A stretch of DNA of 33,924 nt. It comes from Candidatus Thorarchaeota archaeon. Lineage in GTDB: Archaea > Asgardarchaeota > Thorarchaeia > Thorarchaeales > Thorarchaeaceae. Below are positions 24,557-32,416 of this stretch, one piece after another (positions within the stretch are counted from its first letter, which is position 1; every line of letters starts with the position of its first letter). The notes beneath the pieces are model-generated. The model saw only the letters and a list, made by a program, of their open reading frames with translations. It was not told the DNA's origin and did not search any database. Made by a program: the position numbers and the translations under genes. The stretch is taken from the NCBI GenBank assembly GCA_004524595.1, contig SDOA01000039.1:1-33924 (forward strand). The letters are read 5' to 3'.

Positions 24557-26119
24557 TTAGTTATCTTCTGCTAGCTCCTTCATTCGAGCCTCTACAATCT
24601 CAAGAATCTCTTCCTTCAGTTTTTGTCCTTCAGTACGAATCTTCTCGACTTCTTTGGCAGTGTTGTCTACAAAACTCTTGTCCTTGATGTTGCCAAGATT
24701 GATACGAACATTCAGAGCAGCTCCTTCAATAGCTGCCATAAGTGCGTGCGAAGCAACACCAGCATCGGTAATCGTATTGATATTTCCCTTATCAGCAGCA
24801 ACTTTGGCATGTTCCAGAGCACTATATGAGTGCCTCATGGTTGTTAGCGGCATCTCAGCTGCATGAATAGTTCCCTTCTGAATTGTATCTTCCTTTGCCT
24901 TCTTCTCAGCATCTGATTCTTCTGGCAGCTTGAAAGCGTCCATCACAACATCAAATGCTTCCGAGTCTTTTTCAACGAGGTCCATCAGGATACCACGATC
25001 ATACTCACAGGCATGACGATGTTCAAGCATCTCCTCCTTTATTCCAGCAAATTTTCTACCAGATAGAGAGAGACCTGTCACCATACAGACCAGACCGGCA
25101 CCAAAAGATCCGATTGCAGCGGCCACACTACCTCCACCTGGAGTGGCACGTGCACGACGAACTTCATTGCCGAACTCAATCATAGACATCTCTGTGAATG
25201 TCTTCTTTGTTGGGTCCTGTGCTCCTCCGAGATAATAGAGGTCTAAGATCATAGACTCGTCAAGTTTCTCAGGCTGTAGATAATACCGAAGTGCATCTAG
25301 AAGTGCAAAGAGGGGAACCATACCCACAATCTCGGTCTCAATGACAGTGGCTCCGAATCTACGAGCCTCGTTCTTCACAACTTCAAATACTTGGTGAATC
25401 TTGGTACGCTTTGGATGAGTGAGGTTGAGAGAGACTTGAACACAGTTTTTGGCCGGTAGGTCTAGACCAATACCCTGGACATTGACAAACCCACCAGTAG
25501 TCCCTCGTACTGCATCAGCACAGGCTTTTGCAACTGCAAGATTTGTTGTATTGAGGTTGAAATTAATGGCAATCAAAAAGTTCCGCGACCCTGTGGCTGT
25601 GGCACCAGCTGTGGGATGAATCTTGTTTGGCCCATAGTCTGGATTCTTATCAGGATCACTACCGATGAGGTCTCTTAAACCCTCAAATTCACCTTCACGG
25701 ATATTCGGTAGATCAACTCGATCGGGGCGAGTAGCAGCCTTAGAATACAGATACACGGGGACATTGCATTTCTTGGAAAATTCATCAGCAAACTCTTTCG
25801 ACAATTCAATGCATTCCCCAATCGTAGTGCCATGTAGTGGAATGAAAGGTACAACATCCACAGCACCCATTCTTGGGTGTGCACCTTTGTGCTTGGTCAG
25901 GTCGATCTTCTCAACTGCAACCTCAGCAGCCTTGAGAGCTGCCTTCTTCACATCCTGTGGTTCACCAATGAATGTAAAGACCGAACGATTGTGGTCTGGA
26001 TCAAATTCAATATCAAGCAGACGGACAGTGTCAACGCTCTTGATTGCGTCAGCAATAGCATCAATGACTTCTTTTCTACGGCCTTCAGAGAAGTTGGGTA
26101 CGCACTCAACTACTTTCAC
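24557..26119 (-). CDS. ftcd: Bifunctional glutamate formiminotransferase / formimino-THF cyclodeaminase
   Basis: A fused two-domain enzyme of histidine breakdown and folate metabolism. The N-terminal domain (about 1-300) transfers the formimino group from formiminoglutamate to tetrahydrofolate; VECVPNFSEGRR opens it and His81 in HKGAHPRMGA matches the catalytic histidine of the mammalian enzyme. The C-terminal domain (about 320-510), with RRARATPGGGSVAAAIGSFGAGL, releases ammonia to give 5,10-methenyl-THF. The domain order matches mammalian FTCD. A GTG at 26128 would add three residues, but AGGTGA (26125-26130 on the minus strand) is five bases before the GTG at 26119. It lies downstream of FolD and formate-THF ligase on the same strand, 74 bases after FolD, and its product is the FolD substrate. 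Confidence 0.94.
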   Translation of the reverse strand: MKVVECVPNFSEGRRKEVIDAIADAIKSVDTVRLLDIEFDPDHNRSVFTFIGEPQDVKKAALKAAEVAVEKIDLTKHKGAHPRMGAVDVVPFIPLHGTTIGECIELSKEFADEFSKKCNVPVYLYSKAATRPDRVDLPNIREGEFEGLRDLIGSDPDKNPDYGPNKIHPTAGATATGSRNFLIAINFNLNTTNLAVAKACADAVRGTTGGFVNVQGIGLDLPAKNCVQVSLNLTHPKRTKIHQVFEVVKNEARRFGATVIETEIVGMVPLFALLDALRYYLQPEKLDESMILDLYYLGGAQDPTKKTFTEMSMIEFGNEVRRARATPGGGSVAAAIGSFGAGLVCMVTGLSLSGRKFAGIKEEMLEHRHACEYDRGILMDLVEKDSEAFDVVMDAFKLPEESDAEKKAKEDTIQKGTIHAAEMPLTTMRHSYSALEHAKVAADKGNINTITDAGVASHALMAAIEGAALNVRINLGNIKDKSFVDNTAKEVEKIRTEGQKLKEEILEIVEARMKELAEDN

Positions 26120-26193
26120 AGGATTCACCTAGGAGAGGTCGAAACGATGTTATACAAAAGCGTTTGGGCATGCACACTAGATTGAATCACTAT

Positions 26194-27087
26194 TCACTTC
26201 AACTGAGCAGTATACGCATCAATGACATTTCGGAGAAGCATCGTGATTGTTAATGGACCAACTCCACCGGGAACGGGTGTCACACATTGAGCCTTGTTCT
26301 TCACGTTTTCAAAGTCAACATCACCATATGGTGTGGCAACGTCAATGACCACAGCATCTTCTTTTATCATATCAGAAGTGATGAAGAATGGGTCGTCCTT
26401 TGAAGTTCTTCGACCAATTGCGGTAATCAAAACATCAGCAGATTTAGTGAATTTAGTTAGGTCTTTGGTTCTGGAATGACACACGGTGACTGTTGCATTC
26501 CTATTTAGCAGCAAAAAGATAAGAGGTTTACCAACGATAGTGGACCGATTGATGATGACGGCATGTTTTCCAGAGAGGTCGTTCATACTAATGTTATCTA
26601 ACATTGTGGCGATACCATGGGGTGTTGCAGAACTAAGCTGCTCTCCACCGTAGAAGAGGTTGTAAATATTGACGGGCGAAAATCCATCTACATCCTTTAA
26701 TGGAGCAATTGTTCCTATGATGGTCTTTTCATCAATATGCGTTGGAAGTGGTAATTGAACAAGGATTCCATGAACAGTCTTATCATTATTTAATTTGTGA
26801 ATCAGATTCAGTAAATCATCCTGTGTCGTCTTCTCAGGGAGATCATAATGGTCAGAGAGAATACCTGCATCACTACAGGCTTTACGCTTCATCCGAACAT
26901 ACATCTGAGACCCCTCATCTTCTCCAACAATAACAGTAACTAATTTTGGAGAGACCCCATACTTTGCCACAAACTGTTCAACTTCTGATTGAATCTGGTT
27001 TCGTAGTCGCTTTGCAAGACGTTTTCCTTTGATAACATGATCTTCACAGATTGGTCTTTGATCATCATCAGACATTTGAATCACCAT
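26194..27087 (-). CDS. folD: Bifunctional methylene-THF dehydrogenase / methenyl-THF cyclohydrolase
   Basis: FolD interconverts 5,10-methylene-, 5,10-methenyl- and 10-formyl-THF in the cytoplasm. The catalytic pair is Tyr63 and Lys67 (SQMYVRMKRKACSDAGI). Other family blocks are GILVQLPLP, DVDGFSPVNIYNL, ATPHGIATML, the NADP-binding INRSTIVGKP, TVCHSRT, VIDVATPYGD and TPVPGGVGPLT. Length 297 is normal. The ATG at 27087 directly follows the Fhs stop; an ATG at 27075 with GGTGAT just upstream is an alternative that would shorten the protein by four residues. It sits between formate-THF ligase and FTCD, linking their substrates. Confidence 0.95.
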   Translation of the reverse strand: MVIQMSDDDQRPICEDHVIKGKRLAKRLRNQIQSEVEQFVAKYGVSPKLVTVIVGEDEGSQMYVRMKRKACSDAGILSDHYDLPEKTTQDDLLNLIHKLNNDKTVHGILVQLPLPTHIDEKTIIGTIAPLKDVDGFSPVNIYNLFYGGEQLSSATPHGIATMLDNISMNDLSGKHAVIINRSTIVGKPLIFLLLNRNATVTVCHSRTKDLTKFTKSADVLITAIGRRTSKDDPFFITSDMIKEDAVVIDVATPYGDVDFENVKNKAQCVTPVPGGVGPLTITMLLRNVIDAYTAQLK

Positions 27088-28689
27088 TTAGAATATTCCG
27101 CTAATGTGCCCTTCTTTATCGACATCCATGTTTTCAGCAGCAGGATTCTCAGGAAGTCCAGGCATAAGATTGATCTCACCCATGTGGACAACAACAAAAC
27201 CAGCTCCGTTGCTAACGTCCGCGCCAACTACCTCTACATCAAATCCCGAAGGTCGTCCCTTGAGAGCCTTGTTATCAGACAGACTAAACTGGGTCTTAGC
27301 AATACAGATAGGAAGTTTCCCATAACCTCGTTTCTCTAGGGACCTGAGTGTTCCTTTGGCACCAGCGGTATAGGATACACCTTTGGCACCATAGATGTTC
27401 TGTGCAACCTTCTCAATTTTGGTCGTTAACGAGTCTTTGAGATCGTAAGTGTATGCGATGGGCTTTGCGGGTTGATTAGTGATGGTCTCAACCACAATTT
27501 TGGCTAATGGTATTCCTCCTTCAGAACCTTTAGAAAAGACCTCTGAAACAACAACCTTCACATCTTTCATCGAGCAATGATTCCTGAGAAGTTCAATTTC
27601 CTCATCGGTATCATCAGGGAACTTGTTGATAGCAACCACAACAGGTACTCCAAAATTACACATATTCTCTACATGTTTTTCGAGGTTTGAAAACCCGTAT
27701 TCCAAGACACCATGCCCATGTTCTTTCAATGCTCGGATCGTCGTGATCACAACACATGCATCTACTTTGAAATCGCCAGCCCGTGTCACTACGTTGAAGA
27801 ACTTCTCAGCACCAAGATCAGAACCAAAACCTGCTTCAATAACGACATAGTCAAACAGCCGGAGAGCAATATCAGTAGCAATTATGGAGCTCGTTCCGTG
27901 AGCGATGTTTGCAAATGGTCCAGTGTGCATGATTGCAGGTGTGCCCTCTAAGGTCTGAATCAGATTCGGTTTTAATGCATCCCGTAGGAGAACTGCCATG
28001 GCTCCCTGTGCCTTTACATCTTTAGTATACATATCATCCAATTGCTCTGATCTGGCAATGAGAATTTTACCCAACCGCTCCTTTAACTCGGCGTAGTTAT
28101 TCGAGAGCCCTAGAATGGCCATGACTTCTGACGCAGAAGTTATGATGAAGGCATCTTCACGGGGAAATCCATCAAATCTACCTCCGAGACCGACAATCAC
28201 TTTCCTCAGAGCCCTATCATTCATGTCAAGATTTCTTGGCCAATAGGTACGTCGTAAATCAATCTCAGGCTGATGGTCGTAGTGAATGTAATTATCAATC
28301 ATTGCAGAGAGAAGATTGTGGGCTGCTGAAACAGCTGGAAAGTCACCAGTGAGAAACAGGTTAATCTGTTCAAATGGTTCGAGGCGCGATTTACCTCCTC
28401 CCGCAGCACCTCCTTTTACTCCAAATACAGGACCTAGTGATGGTTGCCTAAGAGTGACGACAGCATTATGACCTAGAGCATTTAATGCCATCGAGAGACC
28501 AATGGAATTAGTGGTCTTTCCCTCACCAGCAGGAGTTGGGCTTGTTGCAGTAACAAGAATCAATTTCCCCTTTCGTTTCCCTAATTGTTTCCTAATATCT
28601 AGATCAATCTTAGCCATATACTTACCATAGCTTTCCAAGTATTTCTCATCAATACCAGCCTTCTTTGCCACTTCTGTAATCGGAATCAT
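27088..28689 (-). CDS. fhs: Formate-tetrahydrofolate ligase
   Basis: Fhs makes 10-formyl-THF from formate, THF and ATP, and can run in reverse to make ATP and formate. The P-loop-like TPAGEGKTT (52-60), then LRQPSLGPVFGVKGGAAGGGKSRLEPFEQINLFLTGD is the family hallmark, although residues after GGG (KSRLEP) differ from the common YAQVVP. PVVVAINKFPDDTDEE and a C-terminal GEINLMPGLPENPAAENMDVD ending are also typical. At 533 residues it is slightly shorter than the usual 555-560. First gene of the minus-strand one-carbon group; its stop touches the FolD start. Divergent from the flavin reductase across a 178-base gap (28690-28867). Confidence 0.95.
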   Translation of the reverse strand: MIPITEVAKKAGIDEKYLESYGKYMAKIDLDIRKQLGKRKGKLILVTATSPTPAGEGKTTNSIGLSMALNALGHNAVVTLRQPSLGPVFGVKGGAAGGGKSRLEPFEQINLFLTGDFPAVSAAHNLLSAMIDNYIHYDHQPEIDLRRTYWPRNLDMNDRALRKVIVGLGGRFDGFPREDAFIITSASEVMAILGLSNNYAELKERLGKILIARSEQLDDMYTKDVKAQGAMAVLLRDALKPNLIQTLEGTPAIMHTGPFANIAHGTSSIIATDIALRLFDYVVIEAGFGSDLGAEKFFNVVTRAGDFKVDACVVITTIRALKEHGHGVLEYGFSNLEKHVENMCNFGVPVVVAINKFPDDTDEEIELLRNHCSMKDVKVVVSEVFSKGSEGGIPLAKIVVETITNQPAKPIAYTYDLKDSLTTKIEKVAQNIYGAKGVSYTAGAKGTLRSLEKRGYGKLPICIAKTQFSLSDNKALKGRPSGFDVEVVGADVSNGAGFVVVHMGEINLMPGLPENPAAENMDVDKEGHISGIF

Positions 28690-28815
28690 TGTAGTATAAC
28701 ACGCACCAAGGTCATCTGATAATTTTCTGATGTTCCAATCCTTGATAAAACAAGCTCTATGGTGGTTAGGCTACTAGCGTCATTCAAAATTTCATTAGCT
28801 CGTTAGATATCTTGC

Positions 28816-28832
28816 CCAAAGGAACATAAGTT
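28816..28832 (+). promoter_or_regulatory. BRE/TATA-like element CCAAAGGAACATAAG
   Basis: This element lies 38 bases from its TAAG end to the ATG of the flavin reductase, placing transcription start near 28855. It matches the element at 29979-29993 at 14 of 15 positions. GGTGAT at 28858-28863 would be the ribosome site on a very short leader. Confidence 0.5.
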
Positions 28833-28867
28833 ACTTCCTTCTGCAATGAGTTGATTGGTGATATGTA

Positions 28868-29911
28868 ATGCCTGAACTTAGCGACCCGATTAGAATAGCT
28901 AGTCTTCGAATAAGGAACCGTGCAGCTATGGCACCGATGGTACGTAATCTGGCAACCGAAGAGGGAAAAGTCACTAAGGAGGTAATTGATCATTACAGAT
29001 TACGAGCCATGGGTGGAGTTGGGCTCATTATTGTTGAAGCTGCTGCAATAGATTGGAATCACCGAATTATGAACCACAATATTGGTATATATGACGATAC
29101 AATGATACAGGGACTTAGTGAACTCGCAGCTGAGATCAAAGCACAGGGGTCTAGAGTGTTCATCCAAATTAATCATTCAGGACCAAAAGGACATGGAAAA
29201 CAGACCTATGTGGGACCATCATCGATTCCGGTCATGAAGAACAATGTACCAGTTTCTCTTACAAGTGAAGATATTCAGAATATCAAATACATGTTTGTTG
29301 ATGCTGCAAGGAGAGCCAAGGAGGCAGGATTTGATGGTGTTGAGATACATGGCGCACACTACTATCTCTTGAGCGCTTTTCTCTCATCGTACACGAATCA
29401 GAGGAGAGACGAGTATGGGGGATCAGCAGTGAACAGAGCACGTTTTTCTGTTGAAGTCATCAAAGCTATCAGAGAGGAACTTGGCATCTATCCACTCATC
29501 TTCAGGATGAATGGATTGGAGAATGTAGTTGATGGAGTCACCCTAGAAGAAGGAATAGAGATTGCGAAGATAATAGAGGGGGCAGGAATTGATGCTCTTC
29601 ATATTTCATGTGTGGTCGATGAGACCTACAATCCTGGATTGTCCCCTAGATTTGACAGAGATACACAACCAGATTTTCTAAGAGGCTATCCCTATGATAG
29701 TTGTATTCCCATCGCTGGAAAGATAAAACAACATGTGAAAATCCCTGTAATAGGTGTAGGTATGGTCAGAGATGCACAAACAGCGAGAGATGTGATGAAG
29801 AAAGGTCAGTGCGATATCCTTGCACTTGGTAGAGCATTGCTTGCAGATCCAGAATTTGTGAATAAGACATTGCAAGGAAAAGACAATGATATTATTCTGT
29901 GGAAAGACTAG
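28868..29911 (+). CDS. Old Yellow Enzyme-type NADH:flavin oxidoreductase
   Basis: A 347-residue FMN barrel of the OYE family, which reduces activated C=C bonds with NAD(P)H. It shows the N-terminal IRNRAAMAPMVRNLA block, FIQINHSG, the substrate-binding pair in GVEIHGAHYYLLSAFLS followed by RRDEYGGSAVNRARF, and the FMN-phosphate region PVIGVGMVRDAQTARDVM with CDILALGRALLADPEF. It lacks the C-terminal iron-sulfur and second flavin domains of 2,4-dienoyl-CoA reductase types. The ATG has GGTGAT four bases upstream. The RuBisCO-like gene follows after about 116 bases with a near-identical promoter element, which hints at shared control. Confidence 0.9.
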   Translation: MPELSDPIRIASLRIRNRAAMAPMVRNLATEEGKVTKEVIDHYRLRAMGGVGLIIVEAAAIDWNHRIMNHNIGIYDDTMIQGLSELAAEIKAQGSRVFIQINHSGPKGHGKQTYVGPSSIPVMKNNVPVSLTSEDIQNIKYMFVDAARRAKEAGFDGVEIHGAHYYLLSAFLSSYTNQRRDEYGGSAVNRARFSVEVIKAIREELGIYPLIFRMNGLENVVDGVTLEEGIEIAKIIEGAGIDALHISCVVDETYNPGLSPRFDRDTQPDFLRGYPYDSCIPIAGKIKQHVKIPVIGVGMVRDAQTARDVMKKGQCDILALGRALLADPEFVNKTLQGKDNDIILWKD

Positions 29912-29978
29912 TCAAATCTCACAAATCATTGAGAGATCATTACAAGAATAATATCCCATGTTCGTTGATTAGATTCCT

Positions 29979-29994
29979 CCAAAAGAACATAAGG
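29979..29994 (+). promoter_or_regulatory. BRE/TATA-like element CCAAAAGAACATAAG
   Basis: It differs by one base from the element at 28816-28830 and ends 35 bases before the ATG of the RuBisCO-like gene, against 38 bases for the flavin reductase. The position fits an archaeal BRE plus TATA box with a short leader. Confidence 0.5.
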
Positions 29995-30027
29995 CAGGGA
30001 GTCTATTAGATAAATTGGTTGATTGCA

Positions 30028-31341
30028 ATGAAAAGAGTTCCACTAGATTCTCTTCCTGACGCACTCCCTGATGCTATTGATGAAGACAAATATGTTGTCT
30101 GTACCTACTATGTTGGACTTCCTCCTTTTATGGATGCGAGAGAACTTGCCCAGTTCGCAGCTATTGAACAGAGCACAGGAACATGGATTCCTGTACCGGG
30201 GGAAACTCCAGAGGTGAGAAAACGACATGTGGCAAAAGTCGTGGGCATCTATGAAGTGCCACAATACGAATATAGTCTTCCCAAAGATCTTGAACGAAGG
30301 GAGTATATTATACAGATTGCTTTTCCTTGGGAGAATTTTGGACAACAGATCCCTATGTTATTCACTACTGTAATTGGTAATGTTTCATTATATGGTCGAA
30401 TCAAATGTCTGGATATGAAATTCCCAAAGAGTTGGTTGAAGGGATTCAAAGGACCAAAATTTGGAATGGAGGGACTGAGGAAGCTCCTGAAAATCAAAGA
30501 CAGGCCAATACTGAATAATATGATCAAACCATGTGTATACACATCCGCCAAGCTAGGGGCTCAGCTCTGTTATGAGGCTGCAGTTGGCGGAGCGGATATT
30601 GTCAAAGATGATGAACTACTCGCAGATGCATCTTTCAATACATTGGAAGAGAGGATTCCCCTTTTCATGGAAGCAATTGATCGTGCAGATGCAGAGAAGG
30701 GAGAGAAGACAATATACACTGTGAATATCACAGATAGTGTACCAAAATTATTCGATAATGCTGAGAGAGCCATCGAACTGGGTGCTAATGGGTTGATGAT
30801 TAATTTTCTTGCAGTGGGATATTCTGCATTTCAGCATGTCTGCGAAGATCCATCAATCAAAGTTCCCATCCTGGCACACATGGATGTCACAGGAGCACTC
30901 TCATACTCTCCAATCGTTGGTATCTCAAACAACATAGTGACAGGAAAACTACCTCGCATTTGTGGTTCGGATCTTACCGTATTTCCAGCTCCGTATGGAA
31001 AAGCACCTGTATTGAAGGAACGTTATCTCCACGTGGCACATGACATGGTCATGCCGCTGCATCACATCAAGGCAACAGCACCCATGCCCAGTGGTGGAAT
31101 TAGCCAAGGACATGTGGAAGAGGTCGTTGACGACCTGGGATACGACATCGTCATAGGAGCGGGAGGAGCTATCCATGCTCATCCGAATGGACCACGTGCT
31201 GGTGCGATTGCATTCAGGCAGGCTATTGATGCTAAGATGAAAGGTATTCCTGTAAGCAAATATTCCAAAGAGGAGGGTCATGAGTATCTAAAAGCGGCAA
31301 TGGATGCATGGGGTTCTGGAAAAACTGGAGCAGATTTGTAG
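30028..31341 (+). CDS. RuBisCO-like protein (form IV type)
   Basis: A 437-residue homologue of the RuBisCO large subunit, probably not a carboxylase. By motif alignment to the spinach enzyme, Lys175 is kept (Lys167, MIKPC), as is the carbamate triad Lys201/Asp203/Glu204 (Lys193, Asp195, Glu196 in VKDDEL), loop-6 Lys334 (Lys325, PYGKAP) and Ser379 (Ser355, PSGGI). Lost are Lys177 (Cys169), His294 (Asp286), Arg295 (Val287) and His327 (Val). Keeping the metal site while losing substrate residues is the pattern of form IV proteins, which act as enolases or isomerases on sulfur-sugar or related enol substrates. A TTG at 30019 is less likely than the ATG at 30028. No methionine-salvage gene lies nearby. 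The toroid-fold gene follows after 54 bases. Confidence 0.88.
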   Translation: MKRVPLDSLPDALPDAIDEDKYVVCTYYVGLPPFMDARELAQFAAIEQSTGTWIPVPGETPEVRKRHVAKVVGIYEVPQYEYSLPKDLERREYIIQIAFPWENFGQQIPMLFTTVIGNVSLYGRIKCLDMKFPKSWLKGFKGPKFGMEGLRKLLKIKDRPILNNMIKPCVYTSAKLGAQLCYEAAVGGADIVKDDELLADASFNTLEERIPLFMEAIDRADAEKGEKTIYTVNITDSVPKLFDNAERAIELGANGLMINFLAVGYSAFQHVCEDPSIKVPILAHMDVTGALSYSPIVGISNNIVTGKLPRICGSDLTVFPAPYGKAPVLKERYLHVAHDMVMPLHHIKATAPMPSGGISQGHVEEVVDDLGYDIVIGAGGAIHAHPNGPRAGAIAFRQAIDAKMKGIPVSKYSKEEGHEYLKAAMDAWGSGKTGADL

Positions 31342-31395
31342 CTCGGAAAAAACGTTGAGAAATAGCTTAATACGGAAGAAGACCAAAGGTCAAGT

Positions 31396-32391
31396 ATGCA
31401 GTTAGATAGTATTGTATCTCAAGATACGCTTGATTGGCTCTTAGAACCAGAGAACCCAAGTGTCCGTTTCTGGGCACTACAACAACTGCAGAACAGACCT
31501 TCTGAATATCTTGATGTCATTGAAGCACAAGATGCAATAATGGAATCATCCTGTGTCAAGACAATACTTGGGAAACAGGCGAAAGAGGGCTATTGGGGAA
31601 AGTATGATGATATGTACTTACCAAAGTACACCACAACCACTCATAACTTGCTCATTTTGGCTGAGTTAGGAGCAAAGCGAACACCTCAGATTGAGAAGGC
31701 ATTAGAATACATCTTTCTCTTTCAACGTGATTCAGGTCATTTTCTAACGGAGCGCCCACGAACAGACAAGGGAAGGGCTAGCGAAGTAAAAGATGGTTGC
31801 TGTCTCGATGGAAATATCTTGTTCTATCTCAATCACTTTGGTTATCTTAGTGATTCCAGAACACAGAGGTTAATTGATTTCCAAATTGACTACCATTCTG
31901 ATGACCTGGGAGGTTGGAAATGTCGTGCATTTCCTATTAATCGGAGCGGAGTATTTCCAGAGAATTGCTTTATGGGAGGCATGAAGGTTCTTAAAGCATT
32001 CTCGCGAATTCCAACAGAACATCGATCAAAGGACCTAAATCGCATTATAGACCAAGAAGTTGAAATTGTGCTCGACAATGGGATTTTCAAGTACCTTCGA
32101 AATCCTGATGGCAGTAGAAAGGAAAAGGCAGGATGGAAGCGGTTTGGATTTCCACTGTTCTATCAGTCAGATATTTTGGAGGTGCTTGATATCTTAACTG
32201 AACTAGGCGTAAGAGACGACAGGATGCAAGAATCTATTGATTATATCATCACGATGCAAGGGCCTAGTGGTAATTGGCTTCTCAAGAATACGTACAATGG
32301 TAAGATGCTCTGTCAAATTGAAGAGAAAGATAAACCATCTAAATGGATTACTCTGAGGGCAGCAAGAGTCCTAAGTAGATATCTTAAATGA
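31396..32391 (+). CDS. Alpha/alpha-toroid protein with prenyltransferase/squalene-cyclase-like repeats
   Basis: A 331-residue soluble protein built from repeated helical pairs, each ending in a Gly- and aromatic-rich QW-like motif: KQAKEGYWGKY, FQRDSGHF, SDDLGGWKC and MQGPSGNWLL. This repeat type is found in squalene cyclases, protein prenyltransferases and pectate lyases. The DxDD acid motif of class II terpene cyclases is not seen and the length is about half of a full cyclase, so enzymatic terpene cyclisation is doubtful. Scattered cysteines (DGCCLDG, GGWKCRAF, ENCFMGG) in the central repeats could bind metal. It follows the RuBisCO-like gene by 54 bases, with a possible TATA element AGCTTAATAC at 31364-31373. 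Function unknown. Confidence 0.75.
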   Translation: MQLDSIVSQDTLDWLLEPENPSVRFWALQQLQNRPSEYLDVIEAQDAIMESSCVKTILGKQAKEGYWGKYDDMYLPKYTTTTHNLLILAELGAKRTPQIEKALEYIFLFQRDSGHFLTERPRTDKGRASEVKDGCCLDGNILFYLNHFGYLSDSRTQRLIDFQIDYHSDDLGGWKCRAFPINRSGVFPENCFMGGMKVLKAFSRIPTEHRSKDLNRIIDQEVEIVLDNGIFKYLRNPDGSRKEKAGWKRFGFPLFYQSDILEVLDILTELGVRDDRMQESIDYIITMQGPSGNWLLKNTYNGKMLCQIEEKDKPSKWITLRAARVLSRYLK

Positions 32392-32416
32392 TGTTTGTCA
32401 TCGATCTCAGTACAAC

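Noticed and set aside
30028..31341. Genuine RuBisCO carboxylase (form III)
   Set aside because: Equivalents of His294, Arg295, His327 and Lys177 are replaced, which is incompatible with known carboxylation.
31396..32391. Squalene-hopene or other class II terpene cyclase
   Set aside because: No DxDD motif, about half the expected length and no membrane-channel segment; only the toroid repeat pattern is supported.
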